Shown piece by piece: positions 34,324-42,759 of a stretch of 64,000 bases of DNA. The DNA is taken from positions 1,674,001 to 1,738,000 of the forward strand of contig NZ_CP033219.1 in NCBI RefSeq assembly GCF_004006175.1, given 5' to 3'. Under the pieces are notes generated by a model that worked only from the letters and a program-made list of their open reading frames with translations, was not told the origin of the DNA and searched no databases. Source of the stretch: Parasedimentitalea marina. GTDB taxonomy: Bacteria; Pseudomonadota; Alphaproteobacteria; Rhodobacterales; Rhodobacteraceae. How positions within the stretch are numbered: position 1 is the stretch's first letter; the number at the start of each line of letters is the position of its first letter. The position numbers and the translations under genes were made by a program.

Positions 34324-36451
34324 TCAACCGGCGTCGTCCCGTTTGGCAAATTCTTCTACTTTCTGAAAACCGCGATACTCGGGCAGCTCGATGTAGCTGC
34401 GCAGCCAATCGGCCTCGCCACTGCCAACCCGTTTCCCGGCGTCTGATTTCGCGATGATGTCTTTGGCGTCTTGGAACCGCTCTTTGGGGGTTGAAGCGGG
34501 TTGAAACCGCCCAACGGCCTTGGGTTTTGGATCTAATTTCGCCTTGTCCTTCACCCGCTGCTCGAAGGCTTGCCGCGCCTCAACCACTACTGGATCTGAC
34601 GTGACCTGATGGCGAGGAACCGACACGGTCTTTTGCTGAAAACCGGTTTCACAACCTTGGCTTCAACCAATTCCGATTGCGTCGCCGCTCGGGCGGTCCT
34701 GTCGGCGGCAATCTCTTGAACGGACAGAGGGCGGTGGGCCTTCAGAAGCTCCTTTTGTGCTCTCTTGATCCTGTGATTACGGCGTTCAACTTCCTTGGCC
34801 CCGGTAACGTTGAAGAACCCGACTGTTTGCCGACATTCGGCAAATCCGAGGTAAGACCCGTCGAGCTCGTAGATATGAACACCGGAATGCAGATCCTCTG
34901 GATCAAATCGGGCCACAATCTTTTGCCAGCCCGCTCAGACATCCAGTCTGAATGATAGAAGTTCCTGAACAGTTGGAGCTGGCCGTTGTCCTTGTTCAGC
35001 TTGCCGGTCTCTTGACCCATCAGCCAAAGGCGACGTTGATCCTCGGTTGCCTTGCGGATAGGGGCTGTGGCGTAGCTCTCCGCAAATGTCTCGTCGAAGG
35101 ATCGCCCCCGTGCAGTAGGGGACAATCGGCCCTCGCGTAAATTGTGCTCCTCAACTCCTTCAGCCACAACCTTCACAAAATCGTCTAGAGGGATCGCACG
35201 ATTGCCGTAGTTTTCGGGTTTGGCATCTGGACGGTTGCCAGTATAAGCGCCGTCAAAGCGGGGTCTAAAGCGATGTCCTTTGCAAAATCCCGGAACCCAC
35301 GTTCAATCGGTTTAGATTGGCCACTTGCGGGCTTGGCCCAGTGAACTTGAATGCCCAGATTGGGAAGCACACCAAGGGGATCGTCTTTGCGCACCTTAAA
35401 GCGAAAGCGGTTCGGAATGCCGCCGGTGAGCCATTTACCGGTAAACTCCCGTCCGTTGTCGAACAGGCAATGGCTAGGATGCCCCAGGTTTCGACCAATT
35501 CGCCAAAGGCGGCCATGACCATTACCATGTTGGGTGAATGATCGATGCGCCAGCTCAACATCTTGCCGGAATAGAGATCCTGGAAGGCAACGATCTGGGG
35601 CCTGTTTATGGTGCCGTCGGGCCAGCGCACGAAGACGTCAAACTTGTGGCAATCGGCGTTAACGCCTTCGAGCGCCGTCAGGGTGGTACGGTCCCGGATC
35701 TGCGCCGGAAAACAGCGCAACAAGCCCGCAAAACCTTCACGGGCCAACACTTGGCAAAGGCGCGGTACTTCATCGTCCAATCGCCGCTTTGCAGTCTTGC
35801 TGATCAGGATGTCCCAACCCTCATGCTTGGCTTTTTGCAGGCAGCGCGATAGCATTGGGCAAATGTTGGTGGTCCTTGGCGCAGATAATCGCTTGTTAAA
35901 TAGTCCATAAACGCTTGGGTGCAGGCCGCCTTATTGGGCTTGCGAACAGCCAAACGGTTACGCGGCACCAGATAGGCCAGGCGGTCCTCAGGGGCGACGC
36001 CTTCAACCATGCCGATCCAGTTGTAGACACTGCGGGCAGAGGAGCCACATTGGCGCGCGGCCTCGGCCACGGCGTGAACATGGGTAACGCCGGACTGGTG
36101 CAGACCTTCCACCATTTGCAGCGCAGCCAGCCGGGTTCTAGCCTTGGTCTTTGCAGTTTCCGGCAGGCTATCAAATGCGGCCCAGGCATTGCCCCGGTCC
36201 GGGCGTTCGTCAGGGGTCTCAGCGGCATCTGTCAGCAGCTTGCGCCGTGCTGCTAAGGGCAACACCGACCAGTGATATATCCAGCCGCCACCGCGTCCAA
36301 CCTTGCGCTTGGCGCAGCCTTCAATGGCGCGCCAGCCGAACCGCTGTGCCAGCAGGTTTATGCCTGGTTTGCTGCCCGGCAGTTCGGGCAGGCCAGAGTT
36401 GGCCAGCTCTTCAACTGTCCACCAGATCTGTTTGGGTTCAACGACGCTCAT
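34324..36451 (-). pseudogene. Transposase A (MuA-like, DDE), broken by five -1 frameshifts
   Basis: The intact product would be about 710 aa, near Mu A (663 aa). The start at 36451 gives MSVVEPKQIWWTVEEL with the N-terminal Mu-type DNA-binding domain. The DDE triad is visible across frames: Asp in NADCHKFDVFV, Asp in LFDNGREFTGK, Glu in KPIERGFRDF. Frame breaks lie near 35833, 35466, 35261, 34922 and 34637. Each is repaired by adding one base to a short run of G, C or A. No in-frame stop is seen otherwise. The pattern fits recent decay or uncorrected homopolymer errors. Confidence 0.88.
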
Positions 36452-36455
36452 TTGG

Positions 36456-37364
36456 TCACCCCGCCCGTTTGCTGGTGAAGGGGACGATTTCGGCATCTGT
36501 TTCCAGGGCTTCGTCGCTAACGACTAGGGCGTCTTTGCCCAGTAGCTCCAGCAGCTCGTCGCGGTGATCCTCGGCAAACCTCCGCCGGGCTTCTTTTGGG
36601 GCCCGTGAATAGGCGTCGTTTAGTTTTCTGCGCGCTGCCTCAACCGGGTCTTTAACTGCAGTTCCGGGGGATTTCTTACGGGCCAGAACTTCCTTGGCGG
36701 ATTTGGCGGTGCCATCGCCCAGGGCGCGACAAATGTCATACCGATCCGTTGTTGTTCCGCACTTGGCTATCTCTTGCAGGTCGGAAAGGGAGACCCGCTT
36801 AGGAGCGTCTCGGAGTTCTTGGATTTCACGGGGGCCAAGGGACCGGCCCGCAGCAACAAGGCGGCGAACTGTGCGCTCGTCGACGCCCATTTTGTCGGCT
36901 GTTGCGGTTACAAATGATACGACGGACATGTTGTCCGCCGTATCCCAACGTTTTGCGACCAAGTCTGCCCCGGTTGCTGCTTTTGTCTCAGGATAGGCCC
37001 GTTCATACACTTCTTTGCGACGGGCAAGGAATACTGCCAAATCCAAAGTGTTAAGTTCGGCATGTGCCAGGTTGTCGTCGATCTCGGCGAGGTCTGCCCA
37101 GTCGTCTGTGCAATCCCAGACCTTGGCGGGGATTACATCGCGACCCAGGGCGCGAAACGCTGCCATCCGGTGACCGCCGGCAATCAGCCGTAGCTTGCCG
37201 GTTTTCTTGACTTTGCGGACTTGGATCTCGGACATCAGACCTTGGGTCTCAATCGAGTGTGTCAGGCTTTTAACAGCCGTTTCAGACACCGGGCGCAGTC
37301 GGTTTGATGTGTCGATGTCATCAAGCGGGATTTCTGTAACTTCAATCAGGCGTGGGGGACGCAT
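36456..37364 (-). CDS. ParB/RepB-like nuclease-fold DNA-binding protein (302 aa)
   Basis: Residues 8-100 show the ParB N-terminal domain: IPLDDIDTSNRLRPVSE, IETQGLMSEIQVR and LIAGGHRMAAFRALG. Residues 150-180 hold an HTH (KMGVDERTVRRLVAAGRSL). The C-terminus is charged. ParB-like genes precede the transposase in several roseobacter-type transposable phages; no parA or parS is evident, so a partition role is doubtful. It may regulate early transcription or DNA. Confidence 0.85.
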   Translation of the reverse strand: MRPPRLIEVTEIPLDDIDTSNRLRPVSETAVKSLTHSIETQGLMSEIQVRKVKKTGKLRLIAGGHRMAAFRALGRDVIPAKVWDCTDDWADLAEIDDNLAHAELNTLDLAVFLARRKEVYERAYPETKAATGADLVAKRWDTADNMSVVSFVTATADKMGVDERTVRRLVAAGRSLGPREIQELRDAPKRVSLSDLQEIAKCGTTTDRYDICRALGDGTAKSAKEVLARKKSPGTAVKDPVEAARRKLNDAYSRAPKEARRRFAEDHRDELLELLGKDALVVSDEALETDAEIVPFTSKRAG

Positions 37365-37387
37365 GGGGGATGCTCCTAAATGAAAAA

Positions 37388-37819
37388 TTAGCGGGTAGGG
37401 GAGGGGGCTTGGGCGGCCTTGCGATTGCCGACAAGACGGTTCCAGAGCGCAGTGAACCTAGTGCGATCTTTTGGTCGTGTACGCGCCAGTTTTTCCCGCT
37501 CAACAGCCTTCTGGAACTGATCGCGGTTGACGAGGAAACGCTGGCAGTTGGCAAGCGTTCGGTCGTTCAATAATGCTGTGGCCCAGGCGGCCACCTTTTC
37601 CTGTGCCAGGCATTCTGCCTCGACCGTATCGTCGAGATCGTGGGCAATACTCTCTGCGGATGCAGACCCGGCTTTCACTGAGGCCAGTTGCTCTGTCAGA
37701 TCCGCTCTGAGGGCCGCGAGGCGTGTGTGCCTGGCAACGGCTTCTATCAAGCCGGATAGGCGTTCTGGCGCTGTCATTGGCGCTGTCGCCATGGCCTGAC
37801 ATTGGTGTTCAAAAGTCAT
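37388..37819 (-). CDS. Early helical protein (143 aa), unknown
   Basis: I do not recognise it. It starts MTFEHQCQAMATAP at 37819 (AGGAGA upstream) and is helical with Ala/Glu-rich stretches and a basic C-terminus (KLARTRPKDRTRFTALWNRL). The open frame reaching 38197 passes through two other genes and is rejected. ATGA overlap with the preceding small membrane protein supports the start. Confidence 0.7.
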   Translation of the reverse strand: MTFEHQCQAMATAPMTAPERLSGLIEAVARHTRLAALRADLTEQLASVKAGSASAESIAHDLDDTVEAECLAQEKVAAWATALLNDRTLANCQRFLVNRDQFQKAVEREKLARTRPKDRTRFTALWNRLVGNRKAAQAPSPTR

Positions 37820-38097
37820 CGAAAAATGTCTCCTGCTAAAAGTCCAATAATGAGTGTTATGAAAAGTGAGGCTGCGCCGAGGATCTCGCCGAGCCAGAAA
37901 AGGGCGGTGCCAAACCAAGCGCGTCGGCCCCAGCGTCTCTGCAGTAATGTGCAATGGCTGGGGCCCGTCTCCGCGAGTGTTGGGCAAGAATACAAAGCCC
38001 CCAGTGGCGCATCCCCATGGCCACCGGGAGAGTTGTCCAACCGGGCCCGAGCAGGAGCGTGGTTGGATTGGGAGTGAGTGTGAAAGGCATTTAGCAT
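37816..38097 (-). CDS. Small membrane protein (up to 93 aa)
   Basis: The C-terminal half has one strong hydrophobic helix (about 62-88, ALFWLGEILGAASLFITLII). The N-terminal half is low in pattern, so the true start may be internal. Its stop overlaps the next ATG (ATGA), favouring a translated gene. Function unknown. Confidence 0.5.
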   Translation of the reverse strand: MLNAFHTHSQSNHAPARARLDNSPGGHGDAPLGALYSCPTLAETGPSHCTLLQRRWGRRAWFGTALFWLGEILGAASLFITLIIGLLAGDIFR

Positions 38098-38462
38098 TGG
38101 GCAGCACTCCTGGCGCTACGTTGGCTAGGTCGCCGACCAAGAGAGAGCGCCACTCGTTGGCGCTTGGGGCCGTGAAGCTCTTCAACATAGCCGCCATTCG
38201 ACTTTAGGTGCGGCAGTACGTCGTGCTCTGGGGCGTCTACTTGATACCCAAGCGTGTGCAGGACGAGGCGAATAACTAACACAGATGGGTTTGCATCTTT
38301 GCCTTTGGCATCTTTGTCGTTTGCAAGGCGCCTTAAGTGCCTGCCAGTTATCCCACAGGACCGACCGAGCTCCTCATATGAAAGCTTTCCGAGCCCTTTG
38401 TTCTGGGCAGCGACTTCTTCACGTAAGAAGGCCGCGAATTGTTGTCCGCTCATTTGAGGCAT
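38091..38462 (-). CDS. First early gene: helix-turn-helix protein in the ner position (123 aa)
   Basis: Residues 25-50 (KLSYEELGRSCGITGRHLRRLAN) form an HTH; the C-terminus is basic (RQRVALSLGRRPSQRSARSAAQ). It is the first gene left of the repressor and transcribed away from it, the place of Mu ner. It probably turns down early and repressor promoters. It shares no clear similarity with Ner beyond the HTH. Confidence 0.75.
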   Translation of the reverse strand: MPQMSGQQFAAFLREEVAAQNKGLGKLSYEELGRSCGITGRHLRRLANDKDAKGKDANPSVLVIRLVLHTLGYQVDAPEHDVLPHLKSNGGYVEELHGPKRQRVALSLGRRPSQRSARSAAQC

Positions 38463-38622
38463 CTTTGGGTCCGCTATCTTCGGTTTGATATGTCTGAACG
38501 TTAGAAGTAAACTTCTATCAGTTCAACCCTAAAAGTCTCAATTTACGACAGATACTTCTATTTCGCCGTAAGCCGCACAACGCTTTCGGACTTATATTTC
38601 CGTTTGCAGGAATTATTATTCC
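38463..38622. promoter_or_regulatory. Early switch region with repressor operators
   Basis: This 160-bp divergent gap separates the early operon (minus) and the repressor (plus). A perfect palindrome TAGAAGT-AA-ACTTCTA lies at 38502-38517, another half-site ACTTCTA at 38554-38560 and a near half-site TAAAAGT near 38530. Repeated half-sites at such a place are the expected repressor or Ner operators. Confidence 0.7.
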
Positions 38623-38982
38623 ATGTATGTTGAGGCCATGATTGGTGCACTCGATAAAAAACAACCCACTAAAAATGGGGAGGTGGAGCTCTGGAGAAAG
38701 CGCCTGCGTCAGGCGTTGGAAGTTCGGGGTTTGGATTTTGACGAAGTGTCTGAAGCTGCTGATTGTAATCGGGAATATGTATCAAAAATGCTTGCGGGTC
38801 GGTTTAATCCGACTGTCGCGCGGCTGATGAGAATTTGTGACGCCGGAAAGATAGATATGGCGTATCTGTTTTCTGAAGAGCCGAGCGAAGAGGAGCGTAA
38901 TGTTCTTGAAAAGGCTGCAAACTTGTCCAAGGACGATGCTGAGCTAGTCAGCCGGCTCATTAAGAGCGCCAGATCGAATTAA
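38623..38982 (+). CDS. XRE-family prophage repressor (c-like, 119 aa)
   Basis: Residues 22-70 are an HTH_XRE domain (WRKRLRQALEVRGLDFDEVSE, NREYVSKMLAGRFNPTVARL). The rest is a short acidic helical tail (SEEPSEEERNVLEKAANL) without a peptidase domain, so induction by RecA-style self-cleavage is unlikely. It is transcribed towards the left end, opposite to the early operon, as Mu c is. Start 38623 or 38638. Confidence 0.85.
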   Translation: MYVEAMIGALDKKQPTKNGEVELWRKRLRQALEVRGLDFDEVSEAADCNREYVSKMLAGRFNPTVARLMRICDAGKIDMAYLFSEEPSEEERNVLEKAANLSKDDAELVSRLIKSARSN

Positions 38983-39105
38983 TTCGACCTTCCTAATGGC
39001 TTCTTTGAATATTTCTGTGCCTAAACGTGGCGACTCCCGGTTGGCCTTGATTACCTGGTTCATGATTTTTTCTAAAATGTCTGCCGTCACTTGATGCTGT
39101 TTCAT
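38944..39105 (-). CDS. Small helical protein between repressor and luxR (53 aa)
   Basis: Starts MKQHQVTADILEKIMNQ at 39105 with AGG 7 nt before, and is a charged helical protein. It converges on the repressor and overlaps its 3' end by 39 bp, so its mRNA is antisense to the repressor end. It diverges from luxR, with two palindromes between them. The position suggests regulation by LuxR and an effect on the repressor, but no homology is recognised. The open frame to 39168 would cover both palindromes and is not preferred. Confidence 0.55.
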   Translation of the reverse strand: MKQHQVTADILEKIMNQVIKANRESPRLGTEIFKEAIRKVELIRSGALNEPAD

Positions 39106-39124
39106 AATTCGACCTAATATTGGC

Positions 39125-39161
39125 TTATCACTTGTGATAATCGTATAAAGCGATAGTATCG
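39125..39161. promoter_or_regulatory. Two palindromes between the 53-aa gene and luxR (candidate lux boxes)
   Basis: TTATCACTTGTGATAA (39125-39140) is a 16-bp inverted repeat with 7-bp arms and a 2-bp centre. CGATAGTATCG (39151-39161) is an 11-bp palindrome. They lie 33-69 bp before the luxR start and just before the divergent small gene, ideal for a LuxR-type dimer or the phage repressor. Confidence 0.6.
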
Positions 39162-39193
39162 AGAGCATTACATATCAAACGTGTGTGTCCAAT

Positions 39194-39817
39194 ATGAAAA
39201 GTGATATAAAAAGTTTTCTATTCAGAACTCTGGAAGAACTGTCAGACGGCGGTTATTCAGTGGGTGTTGGTTTCCAAGGAGTGGAACCGCATTTCGTCAA
39301 GTCGACCTATTCGTCAGATTGGGTTGAACGATACATCGAACAAAACTTCATTAAACAAGACCCAACAATTCAGTTTGGTCTATCCAGGTCAGCCTACGCT
39401 ACTTGGGAAGACCTAGAGAAATTGTACCCAGATTCGAAAGGCTTTTTCGCTGAGGCAAGGGCGTTTGGTTTGCTACGGGGCAATACCCTATCAGTATGTG
39501 TTAGAGGGCAAGTTTCAATTCTCAGTTGCTCTGGGGCACACTGGGACGATGCTGTATTGCGTACCGCAAGTGCGGCCCTTTACGGCTTGGCAGTATTGGT
39601 TGCGGACGTAGACACCAACAAATATGACCCGTTGTCTCCTCGCGAGAAGGAAGTTCTCAACCTCATGACTACCGGGTCGAAGGACCAAGAGATTGCGAAC
39701 ATCTTGAAAATTAAAGTTGAAACTGTCCGCGCTCGAAGACGAAGCGCCTTCCTGGCAACCAACACGACTACGATTGGCCAACTTATGTCAGAAGTGATAA
39801 AAAAGGACCTCATTTAG
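39194..39817 (+). CDS. luxR: LuxR-family autoinducer receptor/regulator (207 aa)
   Basis: Residues 5-140 form an autoinducer-binding domain with the family's key ligand-pocket residues: Trp43, Tyr47, Asp56-Pro57 and Trp71. Residues 147-205 form the LuxR HTH (LSPREKEVLNLM...EIANILKIKVETV). The usual His after TV is Arg, and the end of the HTH (LATNTTTIGQLM) is unusual, so the DNA site may differ from standard lux boxes. The ATG at 39194 is used; a GTG at 39185 is possible. It lies directly before luxI and inside prophage A. Confidence 0.9.
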   Translation: MKSDIKSFLFRTLEELSDGGYSVGVGFQGVEPHFVKSTYSSDWVERYIEQNFIKQDPTIQFGLSRSAYATWEDLEKLYPDSKGFFAEARAFGLLRGNTLSVCVRGQVSILSCSGAHWDDAVLRTASAALYGLAVLVADVDTNKYDPLSPREKEVLNLMTTGSKDQEIANILKIKVETVRARRRSAFLATNTTTIGQLMSEVIKKDLI

Positions 39818-39878
39818 GAGTTCTTTGTTTCCAAAAGAGTGATGGTCCACAAAATGGCGCTGCAAGTTGGAGAGCGCC

Positions 39879-40562
39879 ATGCGATTACACACATTTTCAT
39901 TTCTAGATCAATATCATCACGGTTCCATTTTTTCTGATTATCTCGCTTTGAGATATAGGGCATTGGTCAGAAAATTAGGCTGGGACCTGTCACATGATGG
40001 ATCGGTGGAAATGGATCAGTATGATCATCCAGGTGCAGTATTCTCGGTCGTTACTTATCAGGGCAAAGTGATCGGTGGAGCGCGTGCATTGCCGTGTAGC
40101 GCTTCATGGGGAGGTTGGTCCTATATGCTGAAAGATGCATCATTGGGTAAGCTTGGACGAATACCAAATGATCTATTGTCCGAGTATCCCAACGCTGGCC
40201 ATACGTGGGAAGGTACTCGCCTGGTAATGGACGAGACAGTTGAGTCGGCACAGGTCCGCCTGATGGCAATACGGTTGGTTGTGTTTGGGCTCTGCAAGTT
40301 GGCCAGTAAAGGTGGTGCTGAAACAATAATCTCTTTGTCTCCTTCACCATTTGGCCGGTTGTTGGGGGTTATGGGGTATACAGCAGTGCCAATTGGTCGG
40401 GAATACATCGGCGAGGAAGACAGTCTATCATACCGCGCCTTTTCAATGCCGTGCAATCCGCTGATAAATGCGGATGTATGCGCAGGGCTCGAAGTTATAT
40501 CTGCTCGGTCTGAACAGCTCTTTATCCCTGGAGGAGAGGTCACCTACCTGCAGAGAGTTTGA
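39879..40562 (+). CDS. luxI: LuxI-family acyl-homoserine-lactone synthase (227 aa)
   Basis: Makes an acyl-homoserine lactone from S-adenosylmethionine and acyl-ACP or acyl-CoA. Key LuxI residues are visible: Arg25/Arg27 (LRYRALV), Trp35, Asp46 and Asp49 (EMDQYDHP), Arg69 (GGARALP), Glu111 and Arg114 (TWEGTRLVMD). The Phe of the first motif is replaced, and the protein is divergent and slightly longer than most. GGAG lies 7 nt before the ATG at 39879. With luxR (62 bp gap) it forms a complete quorum-sensing pair on a prophage. Confidence 0.87.
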   Translation: MRLHTFSFLDQYHHGSIFSDYLALRYRALVRKLGWDLSHDGSVEMDQYDHPGAVFSVVTYQGKVIGGARALPCSASWGGWSYMLKDASLGKLGRIPNDLLSEYPNAGHTWEGTRLVMDETVESAQVRLMAIRLVVFGLCKLASKGGAETIISLSPSPFGRLLGVMGYTAVPIGREYIGEEDSLSYRAFSMPCNPLINADVCAGLEVISARSEQLFIPGGEVTYLQRV

Positions 40563-40853
40563 AACGGTACTCTCCCATAAATGTCGAGAGCGGCCCTGAC
40601 CTGCCGTTTGTGCCATATCCGTCTAACGGCAGTTCCCAGCCCATAGCAGTCATTGTTTTTCGGCACATCGGGCGGACGCCGCCGTTCGCTGCAAGTGCAG
40701 TGTTTTTTGGACAGCGCCGCAGAAGCAGCCACTCACACTATTTTTTTTGGAGCACGTGAAAGCAGCTCTCTTTGCAAGAACTTCAATCGCTTTCCTGAAA
40801 GCTTTAGCTTTAAGGCATTTTTCCGTGTTGCCTTAATCTAGATGATTTGCGAA
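40563..40853. other. Gap between luxI and the left-end membrane protein
   Basis: About 290 bp between converging genes. I see no gene, clear terminator or repeat. Confidence 0.4.
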
Positions 40854-42563
40854 TTAATCTTCTGAGAGTGGATTAACTTTGAAGCGTCTTTCATCCGGCG
40901 AATTCCCTGTTTCGTTTGAGTAAGTTTTTATGAACTCACGCGTATCTCCGTCGTATGTAATGCTACCATGCAGACAGACGCTTGCAACCTTGGGGCTTTT
41001 CACTCTCATTCTCTCAAAATGTCTTCGTGTCCAATCAAGCACGGCTAGTCTGAGGGGGTTTTCTTGTTTGCCATAATTCTTATGCCGTTGATCATTCAGA
41101 CCCAGAACGTTGAGGCAGAATCCTAAGTAGCTAGCGCCTTTGAAGTTGTAGAATTCATCCATTCGGCGAATTTCTTGGTAGATTAACCTTGCTACCCTAC
41201 GATGTATCCATTTGCTGGTTTTGCTTTCGTTGAAATGAAAAAGCCGACTCCAAACTGTGTTGTGAGTGACGCTCCAACAAATATCGACGGGCTTTCGCAC
41301 TTGAGATGCTTTGAAGATCAGATCAAATATGAGGTCCGCGAGGCGTTCATGGAAGCCGTTATTAAATGTGTCTTCTGGTTTGAGTGAAGACCAGATCTCG
41401 ACGTCCTTGTCGTCAAGAAGTTTCATTAGTGCACGCAAAAAATCCACAAGTACAATGAGTCTGGCGTGTTCGTCACGCTGGTAGTATCGACTGTCATCGT
41501 CGTTAAGGTTGTAAAGATCGTGGACCATGCTTTTACAGTTTTCCAAGATTTGGTTCACAGCGAAGCTATCCATGCCATCTAAGCCGTGTGGCGACTCTCC
41601 CAACAGGCGCTCAATGTATAGGAGGCTGACGCGCGTATAAGCTTTCCAATTTTCCGCATCCCATTCGTCACGAATATTGTAGCGTGGGTCCAATGGTGAA
41701 CTGTGTCTATTTGACAGTGACCGGATCAGCTTGGGGTTGGCGAAAATTGCGGAGCTGTAGAGCTGGACGTAACCGGACCAACCGGAATCCCAACCACTAT
41801 CTTCATGGAATATGGGGGAAGTTTTGCAGCTCAGAAATTCAACGGAGACATTTTGTGCAAATGTATGAAATGAAATTCCCGCCTTATCCTGTGCTGAGAC
41901 TTCATTAAAAATTGCCTCTGCTGTGTTTGGTGCAAAGCACGCCATTTCTGCACATACCCTACGATTTGCAAGCAACAACAAAAAATCATGAGCGATTTGT
42001 TCGGTTCGGCTCAAATTCCACGGCGTTCCTTTCTCATTTGGGGGAACCGGTGCAAACTTAATCAAGCTATGTGCCGAGCGTGCTAATTCATGCAGCGCAA
42101 TCCTTAGCTCTGTGTCACCTTCATGGTGAGTCGCTCGTTGGTAGAACCAAAAGAACCGGCGGCTGTTCCAACGTGAAAACTTCGGGGGGCGGATATATGA
42201 GACGAATACCCAATAGAGTATTGCTAATACGCAGGGTGCGAGCAGGAAAGAGTCAATTACAAGGCGGTCGTCCATCACAGGCAACAACGGCCAGCCGTTG
42301 TAGAACCACACCTCAGCTAGCAATTTCAGTACAAAAACTGCCACGAAGAGCCAGAAGCTAAGTTGATAGACAGGTATTGGAGCGAGTGAGAGTCGCAATT
42401 TGTTTCTATAGTCCGATATGGTGTATATCACCAAAAGTAACGCAAGCGCAGATAGATAATCTGAAACGCCAAAAAGTGACTCTGAACCAGATGATCCGGC
42501 GGCAACCCAGCATACCTCAAACTCGTAGTATGCGTCCTTTAAAATCTCTTTGCAGGTCTGCAA
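40854..42563 (-). CDS. Left-end cargo: three-helix membrane protein with large cytoplasmic domain (569 aa)
   Basis: I do not recognise a family. Hydrophobic segments at about 36-51, 66-88 and 105-125 are followed by roughly 440 aa without membrane segments and with many Trp, His and charged residues (HEGDTELRIALHELARSAHS near 150). It is A/T-rich and lies between luxI and the left end of prophage A. Prophage 0 carries the hydrolase-WD40 gene at the same place. Membrane anchor plus large soluble domain is a common form for anti-phage effectors, but no catalytic motif is seen. Confidence 0.75.
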   Translation of the reverse strand: MQTCKEILKDAYYEFEVCWVAAGSSGSESLFGVSDYLSALALLLVIYTISDYRNKLRLSLAPIPVYQLSFWLFVAVFVLKLLAEVWFYNGWPLLPVMDDRLVIDSFLLAPCVLAILYWVFVSYIRPPKFSRWNSRRFFWFYQRATHHEGDTELRIALHELARSAHSLIKFAPVPPNEKGTPWNLSRTEQIAHDFLLLLANRRVCAEMACFAPNTAEAIFNEVSAQDKAGISFHTFAQNVSVEFLSCKTSPIFHEDSGWDSGWSGYVQLYSSAIFANPKLIRSLSNRHSSPLDPRYNIRDEWDAENWKAYTRVSLLYIERLLGESPHGLDGMDSFAVNQILENCKSMVHDLYNLNDDDSRYYQRDEHARLIVLVDFLRALMKLLDDKDVEIWSSLKPEDTFNNGFHERLADLIFDLIFKASQVRKPVDICWSVTHNTVWSRLFHFNESKTSKWIHRRVARLIYQEIRRMDEFYNFKGASYLGFCLNVLGLNDQRHKNYGKQENPLRLAVLDWTRRHFERMRVKSPKVASVCLHGSITYDGDTREFIKTYSNETGNSPDERRFKVNPLSED

Positions 42564-42759
42564 TAGCCAACCCCTAATTGCTTACAATGATCATCTGGCA
42601 CAATAACCTATGTTTCTTCTGCACGACATGACATTTGTAGTGTTCCGTTGTTACGGGTCTCGTACTTAAACAATGATGTTGCGCGATGGGCGAATGGCTA
42701 GTCTTGTGAAGTTTCACCGCAGCATCAGATCGGTCAGCAAAAGGTAAGTATGAACCGTC

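Noticed and set aside
37820..38197. N-terminal extension of the 143-aa early protein
   Set aside because: Would overlap two other genes; a good ribosome binding site and ATGA overlap support the start at 37819.
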